The notes beneath the pieces are model-generated. The model was given only the letters and a program-made list of their open reading frames with translations. It was not told the DNA's origin and did not search any database. Position numbers and translations under genes: made by a program. 64,000 nucleotides of DNA, taken from the NCBI GenBank assembly GCA_035048495.1, contig CM068540.1:13810829-13874828 (forward strand). Reading direction: 5' to 3'. Source of the DNA: Euptelea pleiosperma. Its lineage: Eukaryota > Streptophyta > Magnoliopsida > Ranunculales > Eupteleaceae. Positions 34,765 through 45,943 of the stretch are shown piece after piece (the stretch's first letter is position 1; the number at the start of each line of letters is the position of its first letter).

Positions 34765-35130
34765 GGCTCCAGTTATCGCCCTAAAATGACAGGCTCTGGT
34801 TATAGGACACAATACGAGCCACGTGGCACACTCTTAGAGGACTCTGATCGTATGGATGTTTCGCCAATCCCTAAGTGGACATACAAACCAAAAATCTGCC
34901 TGATTAGTGATTTATAGGCGTTGGGTTGGACTTATTTTCATGGGTTAATCTCAACTATGAGAATTTGAGCAGTATTTGAGGTACAAAGATCCAACGTCTA
35001 GAAGTCACTAATCAGGCTGATTTTTGGTTTGTAGGTCCACCTAGGGATTGGCCAAACATCCATACGGTCAGAGTCCTCTAATAGTGTGTCTGTAACAGGA
35101 GCCTGTCATTTTAGGGCGATAACTGGAGCC
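34765..35130. mobile_element. Foldback MITE with 32-bp terminal inverted repeats
   Basis: The left end GGCTCCAGTTATCGCCCTAA, continuing to GACAGGCTC (34796), is matched at the right by the reverse complement ending GGGCGATAACTGGAGCC (35130), with one mismatch or none. Inside, two further arms (AGGACTCTGATCGTATGGATG... and ...CATACGGTCAGAGTCCTCTA) pair almost throughout, so most of the 366 bp folds on itself. The centre carries GAGCAGTATTTGAGG. No target duplication was found. It is the best-preserved member of the foldback family in this window. Confidence 0.8.
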
Positions 35131-35461
35131 CGACCCGTATTAGAATGCTAGAATATTTAGAAGTAATTCACCATGAAAATGCTATAATGTTGTTTATCAA
35201 AACAATAGAAAATACTATAATATTAATCAAGGCTATTAATGGCTAGTAAAAAATTTGAATCCATATTCGAATAATTAGATATTAGCCTATAATTTCGGAT
35301 ATCGGATTCGAATTCATATAATTTTTAATATTTGAATACTTTTCAGATACGAATTTGGATATTGATATATCTGATTTAATAATCTAAGATCTAATATATT
35401 ATATAAATATAATAAATATATTAAGTAATTAATTATATATAATAAATATAATCATATTTAT

Positions 35462-36815
35462 TATATACTAGTGGGTGCCCCGTGCCATCGGCATTCCTCA
35501 ACAAAAAATTTTCCAAAATCAGGTGAGTGGCGGAGATCCACTGTTCATTTGGGGGAGGATTAGATCTCGGCCCTTCTTTGTTGATGCTTATAAGAGGAGG
35601 TATAAGTAGAGAGACAACCAATGTGTTTTGTTATATAGAATAGTAAATGGTCCATGCCCGTGGCACTCTCTGACAAAAGCGTTTGCAAAAATTAGGTGCC
35701 TTCGGCACTCATTGCTTGTTCTTTGAGCCGTATCTTTATAGGTAGCCAGTCTTTCACTTCCGCCCCATGCACTCCCATTTCTTTCTTGGTTGGACCAACC
35801 CAACCCTTATATTACACCACTAGATTTACTCGATCCTCCGGCTCCTATGGGGTCAAGACCCATCACTGAAACCCTTTCCTCGCGACTGTCTTCCCTGATC
35901 CCATCTGGATGAAGTCCTCGAAAGTCTCCAAAGTGGAGGCAGGGATAGTTTCTACTATAAATCCTTCCAATACAATAAGGAGAACGGTATAACGGACTGG
36001 GGCGTTACCGTTTTTTCCATTATAATGGCTGTTATAACGGATTGTAACGCACAGAGGGAGAAATGGGAAAATAACATAAATAACAAAAAATAACGATGTT
36101 GAAATTTAAATTTTGAATAAATTGAGGTCAAATGAGGCCGATTGAGTGGCTGAAATCTAACCGTCCACATTAGATCGATGGATTTGATCTCAACCACTAT
36201 TTATCTAACCGTCCACATTAGATGGATGGATAAGATAAGAGAATACAACTGAGTTGTCTTGATATATTTGTGGGTGGCCCGTGCCCGCGGCACTTTCTGA
36301 CAAAGTGTTTGTCAAAATCGAGTGAGTTAATCTCAGCCATCGATATGGATCTCAGCCACTCATTATTGAAGCCATATAAGATGAGAGGGGTATAATAAAA
36401 CCATTAAATTTCCGTTAAATTCTATTTTTTTAAAAAAAATTTAAATTTCAAATTTTTAAATTTGAATTTCAACACCACTTTTTTCCGTTAAAATCATTAA
36501 AATCCATTTTCTTTCATTTTTGCCCCTGGCCGTTTCAATCCGTTTTAACAGTAACACCCCTCTTGAGGCATAAAAAGTGGGGCTCTTGAGCCTGACCCTT
36601 GGGCTATATGTAAATCCAATCCATTTCATTCTTTATATGTAGGTAAATAGTAGGTGACTCGTGCCCATGGCACTCATCGACAAAGCGTTTGTCAAAATTG
36701 GGTGAGTGGCTGAGATGCACTGTCCATTTGGTGTGATAAGATCTCGGCCATCCTTTATGAAGCTGGGTAAGAGGAGGAGACAACCATCCTGTTTTATTAT
36801 ATAGATGATTATAAC
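35462..36815 (+). repeat. GCCCGTGCC...ACTCTCCGACAAA repeat cluster, copies 4-7
   Basis: Units begin near 35462, 35636, 36265 and 36645, with the same motif order as copies 1-3. Between copies 5 and 7 lies a GTTATAACGG-family inverted repeat (about 35980-36565), and copy 6 is in its loop. Copy 4 starts inside an AT-rich TATATA run, and several units start or end at TATATAGAT, which suggests a preference for TA-rich targets. Confidence 0.68.
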
Positions 36816-36860
36816 AACTTTATTTAATATATAAATATAATATTATATATGGGTCAGGAT

Positions 36861-37611
36861 CGGGGGACAATATTTTCATACAACATTTTTGACAACAAAA
36901 ACTTGGTGCGACTAATATAAAATTTAGAAGTTTTGGAATGGGATGAATTTTGGCGAGGATGGTCTGTATGGTGAGGAGATCATCCTCACAAAAATTCAAA
37001 TCATTCTAATATTCATAGACCGGTTTACAAGTCGAAGAATTATGGACCGCCTATTTTTATCGTTAACTTGAAAACCACATTTGATTGGGTTAGAAATTTC
37101 AGAATGTGCTGGTATATATATATATATATAATGGGATAGGATGGGGGGACAACATTTTTAACAACAATTTTGGCGTACCCACATGGAAGATGGATCAATA
37201 GCTGATTTTGACAAAAATGTTGTCCCCCGTATATATGGGTCAGGATCGGGGGACAACATTTTCATACAACATTTTTGGCGTACCCACATGGAGACGAATC
37301 AATAGCTGATTTTTGGTGAGGATGATCTCCTCACCATATAGATCAACCCTATAAAAAATCAGCCCATTCTGAAATTTCTAACCCTATCAAATGTGGTTTT
37401 CAAGTTAACGATAAAAATAGACAATCCATAATTTTTCAACTTGTAAACCGGTTTAGGAATATCGGAATGATTTGAATTTTATTGAGGATGATCTCCTCGC
37501 CATAGAAACCATCCTCACCAAAAATCATCCCATTCCAAAACTTCTAATTTATATATGGGGCCGCTGCAAGTTTTTGTTGTCAAAAATGTTGTATGAAAAT
37601 ATTGTCCCCCG
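36861..37611. mobile_element. Long-armed foldback element in TA-rich target
   Basis: The ends are CGGGGGACAATATTTTCATA and its reverse complement at 37611. The arms (36861-37111 and 37363-37611) pair over about 250 bp with few mismatches. The loop contains parts of the same family: GGGGGGACAACATTTTT...AAAATGTTGTCCCCC at about 37145-37221 and a new left end at 37241. Copies have therefore inserted into each other. Flanks are TATATAT runs. There is no reading frame of note. A matching fragment (TGATTTTTGGTGAGG and GATCTCCTC) lies near 2956-2980. Confidence 0.8.
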
Positions 37612-38070
37612 ATATATATATATTGGATAAGTTAATTGTATTCGAATTCGAATATTGATTCAGAATATCCATTAGATATCGAATCAAATGCAAATATTGA
37701 ATTATTTTTTGGACTCAAATATTCGAATATTCTTATATTCGATTCGAAAAATATCCATTGACATCCCTAATATTAATGCTAGTGAAATTGGTCTAAACTT
37801 ATTTTATTAGAATTTTTTTGAATTCCTTTATATTTTTTTTTAAAATTAATTATGTTTTTCTTTCTATAATCTCATTCTACTTAGACTGCATGGAGGGTCT
37901 TTGTAGAACTTTATTAAAGTAATTAAATTTGGTGGAGATTAGCCTAACTCTTGCTTACTAAAGGGGTTTGGAATATATGGATCTACCTAACATTATCTTG
38001 TCTTTGCTTAAGGAGAGGATAAAGGAAAGAAAGAACAACTTCATACATTTGAATGGTTGAACCTAATTAA

Positions 38071-38557
38071 TGGTCTGTTTGGTATGTGAGAAAAAGAGTT
38101 CCGACGGCGAATATTTAGCCAGGTGAATATTATCTTGGCTAAATATTTGCTCATATCAATATTTAACAATGTTTGGTCCGTGTATTAGCTAGCTCACTCC
38201 AGCTTCATTTTCTTTCTAGAGTAGGTCCTACATATCAAAGTAAGTCAAAAATAGGTTGGGCGAGTGCGGGAACCACATATTATGTCAAAGGATAAAAAAA
38301 AAATTTATTTTTATCTTTTTTATATATTAAAAAACTAATATTTATTGAAAATAGTGATTTTCCAATGACCAAGGCATAATCGGCGTGAAAATATTTACCC
38401 AGGGGGAGGCGATCAAATGTTTTCCCGCCGCAGAGGGCAAATATGTGGGCCCGGCTAAATATTCGCATAGGATAAGTGGCTGCCAAATTCACCCGGGCAA
38501 ATATTAGCGCGTGCAAATATTTTATTTTCCTGCCGTGGTGCGTTACCAAACAGGCCC
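38071..38557. mobile_element. Tourist-type MITE, TAA duplication
   Basis: The left end TGGTCTGTTTGGTATG and the right end TTACCAAACAGGCCC are inverted repeats of the Tourist consensus and are flanked by TAA (38068-38070 and 38558-38560). Length is 487 bp. Near each end are further paired GCGAATATTT/AAATATT words. A 95-codon minus-strand frame inside has no family resemblance and is taken as chance. Confidence 0.82.
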
Positions 38558-38804
38558 TAAGAGACAAAAGTTAAGTGAGAAAAGAAAATATATGGTGTTT
38601 CTCAATAGCATTGAAGTTGAAGTTCCCACACCTTACAATCATACACCATACTATCAGCTAACCAACTCATAGATCTGAACCGTTCAATGGAAGCCCCAAG
38701 TCGTTCAATATTTGGGTTATGCCCCCCATCTAAGACATGATTCAACTTTTAAGAGTTCAGATGGATGAGTCAGTGGGCCATGTGTCCGACATGGGGTGTA
38801 AGGA

Positions 38805-39062
38805 GCATCGTCGTCGATGCTCCTGAAGTGCATAATTGAAAACCCTCTAAAGAATATGCCTATATGCAACAAGGTTTTAACCTATTTAAGACTGAATACT
38901 TGTTAGTCACTTGTTTAGAAAGTTTATGCTCTTATTGAAAACCTAGGACAATGTCAAAGCAAACTCTGCATGTGGTACGATAAGAATAAATAGAGGAATC
39001 CAACTAAAATGCGCCTTAGGGACACGTGACTCACCGGATCAACCAATGGAACATTTTTTCTT
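38805..39062 (+). repeat. Diverged segmental duplication, copy 1
   Basis: GATGCTCCTGAAGTGCATAA, ATTGAAAACCTAGGACAATG, TCAAAGCAAACTCTGC and AAAATGCGCCTTAGGGACAC appear here in order. They appear again in the same order at 41697-41870 with substitutions and small gaps. A further matching piece is 39660-39780 versus 41950-42090 (GGGACACA..AACTAT..AATTCAATCAC). Nothing in it looks coding. Confidence 0.65.
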
Positions 39063-39083
39063 TTTTTTGGATAAGCTTGTCAC

Positions 39084-39627
39084 CGTCAGGTAAGTCATTT
39101 TTATCATTCACCGCTGCCATTTGGGCCCACTGACCACTTGGATACACCCATGGATTTGTAATTTCCAGCCATTAGATTGTAGTACTTTTATCATGATTCT
39201 AGCCGCTGGATTCAACCATATTTTTGGATAATAAAACCAACGGCTAGAAAACATCAAACAAAGCTGATTTCTGGTATGAATGTCTACAAAGGGGTGGGCT
39301 AAACCAAGGTTTTAAAAGCGGCCCGTTATAACAGCATAACGGACTGGGGGCATTACAGTTTTTTCTGTTATAACGAATTGTAACGCTCAGGGGCAAAAAT
39401 GAAAAATAACGGAAAAATGCCGCTAAAATTCATTTTCAGGAAAAATGCCGCTAAAATTCATTTTCAAGAAAAAACGGAAATAATGGGCATTTAAAACGGA
39501 GCGTTAAAACGGTACATAACGTAAAGGGGAGGTCCAAATCTGTTATCACGTCCGTTGTGGCTAAACATCCATGGGGTCAGTGGGCCCAGATGGTAGCGGT
39601 GAGTAACAAAAATAACTCTACATGACG
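39084..39627. repeat. Inverted-repeat element inserted in the duplicated segment
   Basis: CGTCAGGTAAGTCATTTTTA...CACCGCTGCCATTTGGGCCC (39084-39127) pairs with GGGCCCAGATGGTAGCGGTG...ATAACTCTACATGACG (39582-39627). The centre includes a GTTATAACGG-family copy and a 31-bp direct repeat (AAAAATGCCGCTAAAATTC twice, 39413-39470). It separates two pieces of the segmental duplication that are close together in the other copy, so it is younger than the duplication. Confidence 0.6.
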
Positions 39628-40202
39628 CCTTTGGCGCCATGTCTACCGAAAAACAAATTGGAACATAGAATTGATGAGTGAACTTAAAACCATGTTCCAA
39701 AATCTATGGGACACACAAACTATACAACCCAATTCAATCACTTAACGTCCCAAATTTTCTTCATGGCCAAAGTCAGAAGGGGGAGATGGTTTACAGAAAG
39801 GTTTTTTTTTTTTTTTTGTCCTTATTTTCTTTGGGTGGTAGGGCCACGGTTTTAACCGCTGGGCTTGTAATTCCATGGTGGGGCCTAAGCCGGCAAGCTT
39901 CTACCCAGAGACACTGCACAGGAGGGGGACAGCTATTATGGCATAACGGGTAGCTGCCATATTACCATTATGGCCGTTATAATTAATCAAAAAATAGTTT
40001 TTTTCAACTTTTTTTCAACTAATTTTATTAAAGGGAAATTTTAGTCATTGTGAGGGCACCCGCACCTGTTGAAAGCGCCCTACAATTGTGCTTCAATTTG
40101 CCTAATTTATGAAAATGTCTTCCACGAGTTAGACTCGAGATCACCACTTGCAACTTCATGCAAGCGTTCAACGACCCACGTGGCGCACATTAGAGGACTC
40201 TA

Positions 40203-40665
40203 ACCGTATGGATGATTGACCAGTCCCTAGGTGGATTTACAAACCAAAATCAGCATGATTAGAGATTTCTAGGAGTTGGGTTTGAGTCATTTTCATGGGT
40301 TGATTTTAACTGTGGAAATTTGAACATTATTGACCATTATTTGAGGTAAAAGATCCCAAGGTTTGAAATCACTAATCAGGGCCGATTTTTGGTTTGTAGG
40401 TCCACCTAAGGATTGGACAAATGTCCATATGGATGATCGACCAATCCCTAGGTGGATCTACAAACCAAAATCAGCCTGATTAGAGATTTCTAAGCTTTGG
40501 GTTTGAGTTATTTTCATGGGTTGATTTTAACTGTGGAAATTTGAGCATTATTGACCATAATTTGAGGTAAAAGATCCAAAGGTCTGAAATCACTAATCAG
40601 GGCTGATTTTTGGTTTGTAGGTCCACCTAAGGATTGGAAAAACGTCCATATGGTCGGAGTCCTCT
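40203..40665 (+). repeat. Two tandem foldback elements inside the MULE
   Basis: The unit GTATGGATGATTGACCAGTC...AAATGTCCATATGG is followed directly by a second unit beginning GGATGATCGACCAATC. The two are about 230 bp each and closely similar (shared GAGTTATTTTCATGGGTTG-type, TGAGCATTATTGACCAT and AATCAGGGC(C/T)GATTTTTGG blocks). Each is itself two inverted arms. The junction overlaps a CCATATGGATGATCGACC palindrome-like site, which fits duplication by recombination between arms. Confidence 0.75.
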
Positions 40666-40667
40666 AA

Positions 40668-40939
40668 GGGGGCGTTTGGGAATGAGAAGTAAAAGCACCT
40701 TCTACTTGTAGTAAAAGTTATTAGTTGATTTTTTACCTTCAAGAAAGGCATAGAAATTAAAAACATCGGGAGGCCTTCTAATTTTTGAGAAGTAATCCTC
40801 TTAGATGTTAAAAGCTAAAAAATTTAGCTTCAGTTTTAAGTTAGTTTTTGACTTTTCAAAAGTTAAAATATGACTTTTTTTTACTTTTTATATTATAAAA
40901 GTCAATAAGTTACTTATTTTTGTGTTGCCAAACGGCCCC
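40668..40939. mobile_element. Tourist-type MITE nested in the MULE, TAA duplication
   Basis: GGGGGCGTTTGG at the left and CCAAACGGCCCC at the right are inverted ends, flanked by TAA (40665-40667 and 40940-40942). It is 272 bp and non-coding, with AAAAGT/ACTTTT pairs inside. It lies exactly between a foldback end (GTCCTCTAA) and the GAGTGAGCCACATGG sequence that normally continues it, so it inserted after the foldback did. Confidence 0.9.
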
Positions 40940-41254
40940 TAAGAGTGAGCCACATGGTTCATATTGCACGATGTCATCGAATTTGAACTCTAACAAATTA
41001 CGTCTATTATTTGTCAACATAATTGTTGGATGGATTACAAAAAAAAAAAAATTGTCGGAATGTTTAATTTGGGTGCCCTCAATTCTTGGTGCCCTCATAA
41101 TTCAAGGGGTGCGACTAAAATTTCCCTTTATTAAAAGTAAATGGGCAACTTTGGCCCTCCAAAATAATCTTCCAGAATTACCCATTCAATTGCTAAAATT
41201 TTCAAAACGGTCAATACTTTACCAACGTTTCTAAAACTGCCATTTTCGTTTCAA

Positions 41255-41475
41255 ACCTTTGGATCCTTGTACCTCAAATACTACTCAAATTCAGACAGTT
41301 GAGATCAACCCATGAAAATAAGTCCAATCCAACGCTTAGGAATCACTAATCAGGCTAATTTTTGGTTTGTAGGTCCACCTAAGGATTGGCCAAACGTCCA
41401 TATGGTCAGAGTCCTGTAAGATATTGCGTCCTGTTACGGGAGGTGGTAAAAAAAGGCCGTCCCTGGAGCCCGCCC
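41255..41475. repeat. Foldback half-copy
   Basis: The right arm is AATCACTAATCAGGCTAATT, GTAGGTCCACCTAAGGATTG and CCAAACGTCCATATGGTC, then GTCCTGTAAGATATTGCGTC and a CTGGAGCCCG end like that of 34765-35130. The left arm is missing. Confidence 0.6.
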
Positions 41476-41689
41476 ACCCTTTGGAATTAATAAACTTAAT
41501 AAACTTTCCTATTTTGCCTTCAGTTTGGACTTTTGGCGCACCATCCTGGCTCGCATCCCTTGTGTCCGTGGAGTGCGATGTGACTCGAAAATGAGGTGGT
41601 CTTTTTGGTTTCCCTTTAAAAAAAAAAAAAAAAAAAAGCAAGCTTTACTATTTTGCCACTTCTTCCAAAAATGCCCCTACAATCACTCA

Positions 41690-42092
41690 CGTTGCATCAT
41701 CATCAATGCTCCTGAACTGCATAATTTTTCCACCTAATGAATAATGACTACTTGCAACAAAGGTTTGCATCATTTAATTGAAAACCTAAGACAAAGTCAA
41801 AGCAAGCTCTGCGTGTTGCAAATCTGACTAAAATGCGCATTGGGGACACGAGTGCCACAAGTGATCCACCAAACTAACAATGATTGCGCTCCACTTAGAC
41901 TTTTGTTTTAAAAAGTTACCATTGGTATATGTGGCGCACGGTCATTGGTGCATGATCACTGCTTCAAAAATCCGGCCGCTTCAAAAATATAGGGGACACA
42001 TGAATCATGCAAACAAATTCAATCACACAATGGTTCACATTTTCTACATGAAAAGAAATAAACAAATAGGACCAAGTCACAAGTCTCAACTA
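41690..42092 (+). repeat. Diverged segmental duplication, copy 2
   Basis: This is the counterpart of 38805-39062 plus 39660-39780, with the same block order but without the 0.5 kb inverted-repeat insertion. A poly(A)/T run at 41618-41638 lies just upstream. See copy 1. Confidence 0.62.
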
Positions 42093-43347
42093 CTTAGGTA
42101 AAATTTGGCGAATGCGGAGAATAGCGTGCAGCATGGTTTAAGGGACCACTATAACAGCATAATGGGTTGCTGGCGTTACCGTTATGAGCATTACAAAAGG
42201 CCGGTTTAAAGTGACTGCTATAACGGAATAAAGGGTAGCTGGCGTTATGTTATGACCGTTATAACGGCTGGCTCGAAGAATACTTTAAAATTTTATTTTT
42301 ATTTTAAACAATTTATAGCACTGCATCACATAAGACAACAACAAACTCCCAAACCAAGTTTTTCAGATTCAAGCCCATCATTTTTGGCCCATTTAATACT
42401 CAGGCACATCCTAACCAACCGGTTTAATTTACATCCCTATATTAAGATCTGTCTGGTCAATGGGCCACCTTCTGATGGTTCATAGTTCCAAAGTTGCAAT
42501 TGCTTAGATTATCTGGGCCATTGTTGACTATCCACTTTTATTCACACCCATGTCCATCCTTTTAGGCCCAGTTAATTCTTGATCCATGAATTATTTAGGC
42601 CCATCAAACAACTTGTTGATTGGACTTTGGATCGATGGGCATGTGTAGCAATTGGACAAAAACCTAAGCTCATCATAACTTGATTATTCTATGCTACCCA
42701 CCAAAAAAAAAAATTATATAATATTTATAATGAATTCGACCCGTCGAATGACCTAAGTGCATCACCATAGTGGGCCTGGGCTTGGTCATCTCAAACCATA
42801 TGAATCAATACTGAAATTAATTTCAAGTCAAGCTCAGCCAAGCTAATGATTAGCTCGGTTTAGCAAGTTTGTGTATTATACATGTATAAATAAGTGAATT
42901 TTATGATTTAAAAAAACATATTATATGGCATGAAACAAGAATATGGGACCCACTTCTATTTTAAACATGTTAAGAGTATGGGCCTCCTTAAACCTTGTTA
43001 ACACCTTTACAAGAGCCCAATAATTCATTTTCTTCTTTAAAAAAAAAAAGGAAATAAATTTTCAAGTTATTTTTTTTTGACTCTTCCGGTAAAGTACATA
43101 TTTTATTGGAAGAAGTAAAAAATCAAATTTGCAAAATCATTTCCCTAAAAAAATCTCTATTATAATAAAAAATAATATTTTTATTGTAATATAACATTAT
43201 AAATAAGATCCTCGTCTCTAGATGAATGTGTGCCATCTATGACAGCCCTACAATTCTTATCATTTTAAAAAAATTCTGTCACAAATCAAATCAAACATGA
43301 TAACAAAAAGGAGATTCGTAGACCAAAAGTACTATGAAATAGTTTTA

Positions 43348-44298
43348 GGCAAAATTTTGTTGCCCCATCGAAATCTCTAATCTTCCCCTACCCATTTTTT
43401 ATATTCTATAATTGCCCCTCCGACCCAATGAAATATCTAATCTTCCCATAAGTTAAAAAGGAAAGGGAAGTAAAAAAATAGGGTTAGAGAAATGGGTTTC
43501 TCCCCCCCCCCCCCCCCTCGTCTTCTCTTTGCTTCAATCGTCTTCTTCTTCCTGCTTCACCGTATCTTTTTTTTTACTTCCAATATTTGATGACATAATA
43601 CCTTGTAGGTATATCAATTAAATTACTTAAGAGTACTGCAACGTGGCTAAAAGAAAAATAAAAAATTGACATAACAAATGGATTTTAAGCATATGAGGAT
43701 CTTTACAGATGATCACAACCATGTAAAACATGTATGTCCCGCAACTAAACATGGTAAATCTACCTCCAACAATTTATAGATAAACTTAGAGAAATTTATT
43801 ATACGAATATGTTTTTACAGATCTATTGTATTATAAATTTCACCAACAACCCATAAAAATAAAGTAGAAAGGATAATGGGGAATGAAGAGAATCTCATAA
43901 CCTGTCAATCTACTGCTCAGCCTACTAAACCCGAACATTTCTCTACTACTCGAACTTAGCTAACCGAACAATAGTCATTTATTCGGTTCTATTAGACCGA
44001 ACACACCAAAAATCATAGTTTCTCTGATCATTGGTCGTTTGGCCTGATAAACTCGAACATTTCTCGACTATTTGGCCTAGACTAGTTGAGCAATAATCAT
44101 TTGTTCGGTATTAAAATTGAGAGGGGATGAGTAAAAATAAAAAGGGGGTTAATTAGAGAAACAAAAGGGACAAAGTAAGTGTTTTATATTTTTACATGGG
44201 GATAAGATTAAAGAAAATACAAGGGATGTAGATGTCTTTTTATTTAGAGTTTTACTGGGGGATAATAAGACAATTTGACGGGGCAATGAAAATTTGCC
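43348..44298. mobile_element. Mutator-type (MULE) non-autonomous element, 9-bp duplication
   Basis: The left end GGCAAAATTTTGTTGCCCC and right end GGGGCAATGAAAATTTGCC are inverted repeats, flanked by the identical 9-bp ATAGTTTTA (43339-43347 and 44299-44307). Length is 951 bp. It contains a run of about 17 C (43501-43518) next to a CTTCTTC-rich stretch but no transposase. Its ends differ from those of the MULE at 40033, so it is a separate family. Confidence 0.92.
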
Positions 44299-44376
44299 AT
44301 AGTTTTAACATAACAAACGTGTTTAAAATACACCCATGCCATCCCCCTTAAATTACTTCCATATACATCACCTATC

Positions 44377-44861
44377 TTAACACATTGCTTCCAACATCTC
44401 CCTTTTGCATTTAGCATCTCTAACAAATAAGATTCTTGCCTCCAAAGCATCTTTCATCAGAATTGCAAATGCATAGTCTGGGTGATAACGTGTGAATATC
44501 CTTCTACCTTCATAACGTCCGTATATAATCTTACTGAGAATGCTAAAAAATCTTTCATATTTATTCAATCCTAATATTCATCCTGTTAGATATATCTTTC
44601 ACAACTTCTACTACAAAAGCCTTCTTACCATGTTGCCTCTTCTATGTCAAAGACGAAGGCCCGTTACCATTGCATGCACTTGACTAAACCCCCTGCTTTA
44701 AGTTCATCTAAGTTAATTTCATCAAAAGCTTGTGGAAACTTACTATCACCACCTTCACCATCGGTCATGTCAACATGAACTCGAGCATCGAGAGCACTCT
44801 TTGCGAAGCTACGAGTGGCATGATTATTGTCAAAGATAATTTTCAGGTGTCGAAATCTCAC
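44377..44861 (-). pseudogene. Myb/SANT-like partner gene of a PIF/Harbinger element, relic
   Basis: The minus strand has two open pieces in different frames. One (44861-44664) contains FRHLKIIFDNNHATRSFAKS, ALDARVHVDMTDGEGGD and an acidic stretch. The other (44568-44377) contains YHPDYAFAILMKDALEARIL, FVRDAKCKREMLEAMC. The pattern fits the C-terminal half of plant Myb/SANT-like (MSL, LIMYB-type) proteins that accompany Harbinger nucleases, where an I-F-x-x-x-x-A-T-G-x-x-A-R-S motif follows the DNA-binding trihelix. The N-terminal domain is not identified. It lies about 1.1 kb downstream of the nuclease relic on the same strand, which supports the assignment. Confidence 0.45.
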
Positions 44862-45943
44862 TTACAACCCTTTCTCTAGAAAAACTTGTATGTACTATGA
44901 TTTTTTCTACATTAACCAAAAAAATGTACATAAGGATAATCTTATTATAATATAAAAATTATGATAAAGAAGTTGGTAAGATAAGGACAAGAATCATGTA
45001 TGTAGGAGCTAGTTCCACACGTCATAGGTGTAGTAACTGTTTTCTTCACATGGTCCAAACGAAAGCCATTTGTATTTTTCAAAGTACAAAGAGTGTGGTA
45101 TTCAATTTTCATTGTGCTTATCCAATCTTAATGTTTCCTCTTGTCACATGTTCGTTGGCTTTTGCTATAGAGTTGTCAACATTTTTGTACACATGGTCCC
45201 TCAATCATTCCCTATCGTATAATCAAACCTTCTATAATTTCTTAATCAGAACTATCATATAGGTCTACTTAAATTGTTTACTCTCCACATCTCCTATTGA
45301 ATCACTTGATTCCACTGCTATAACAACTATAACTATTAACTAAATAGAAATACAACAAACAAGTATATAAGATGTTATAAATAGACAACAAATATTTCAC
45401 AAAAACAATTGAATGACAACTACAAGAACTTGAAAAAAGTATCAATAGAGCTTGTTATGAAACTCAATAACATAATCCTTAAGTACAACACATAGTCTGA
45501 TCCAACATAATACACCATCAACACCAAAAAACCTTACAAAAGTATTTTTAAAACTATAATTATTAATGACATATTTTGATGTATCCTATAATCATCATAC
45601 ATTCACTTTGCTATTTATCTCTCATTCGCATCCATCAGTTTGTATTCTCTGCTCTTTGTGTTACTAGTGTAAATTTAGGTACAAAATTTTTTTTGATAGG
45701 TAAACTAAAATTTATTAAAAAAAAGAGAAGCTAGGAGGACGAGATAGCCACTTTAGCAACTAAGAGAACAACAACAAACAAGACCGAATCAAACTCCACC
45801 CCCACCCTACCCTACCCAACAACAAACACACACCCCTTACTCACGATAGATTAACGAGTCCCATTTGAACACCACATCCTCAAAGAAAATACCTCTCTCC
45901 TCCCTATACAATTTGACCCAAAGATAAATAAGCCCTTTGATCT

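Larger units (their letters stand above)
40033..41126. mobile_element. Mutator-type (MULE) non-autonomous element, 9-bp duplication
   Basis: The ends GGGAAATTTTAGTC and GACTAAAATTTCCC are followed inward by related GAGGGCACC/GGTGCCCTC blocks. Both sides are flanked by the identical 9-bp TTTATTAAA (40024-40032 and 41127-41135). Nine-bp target duplications and long G-starting inverted ends mark Mutator-like elements. It carries no transposase. Inside sit a tandem pair of foldback elements and a Tourist MITE, so it is the oldest of these. Confidence 0.92.

Noticed and set aside
38280..38567. 95-codon minus-strand frame
   Set aside because: Lies almost wholly inside a Tourist MITE and crosses its end.
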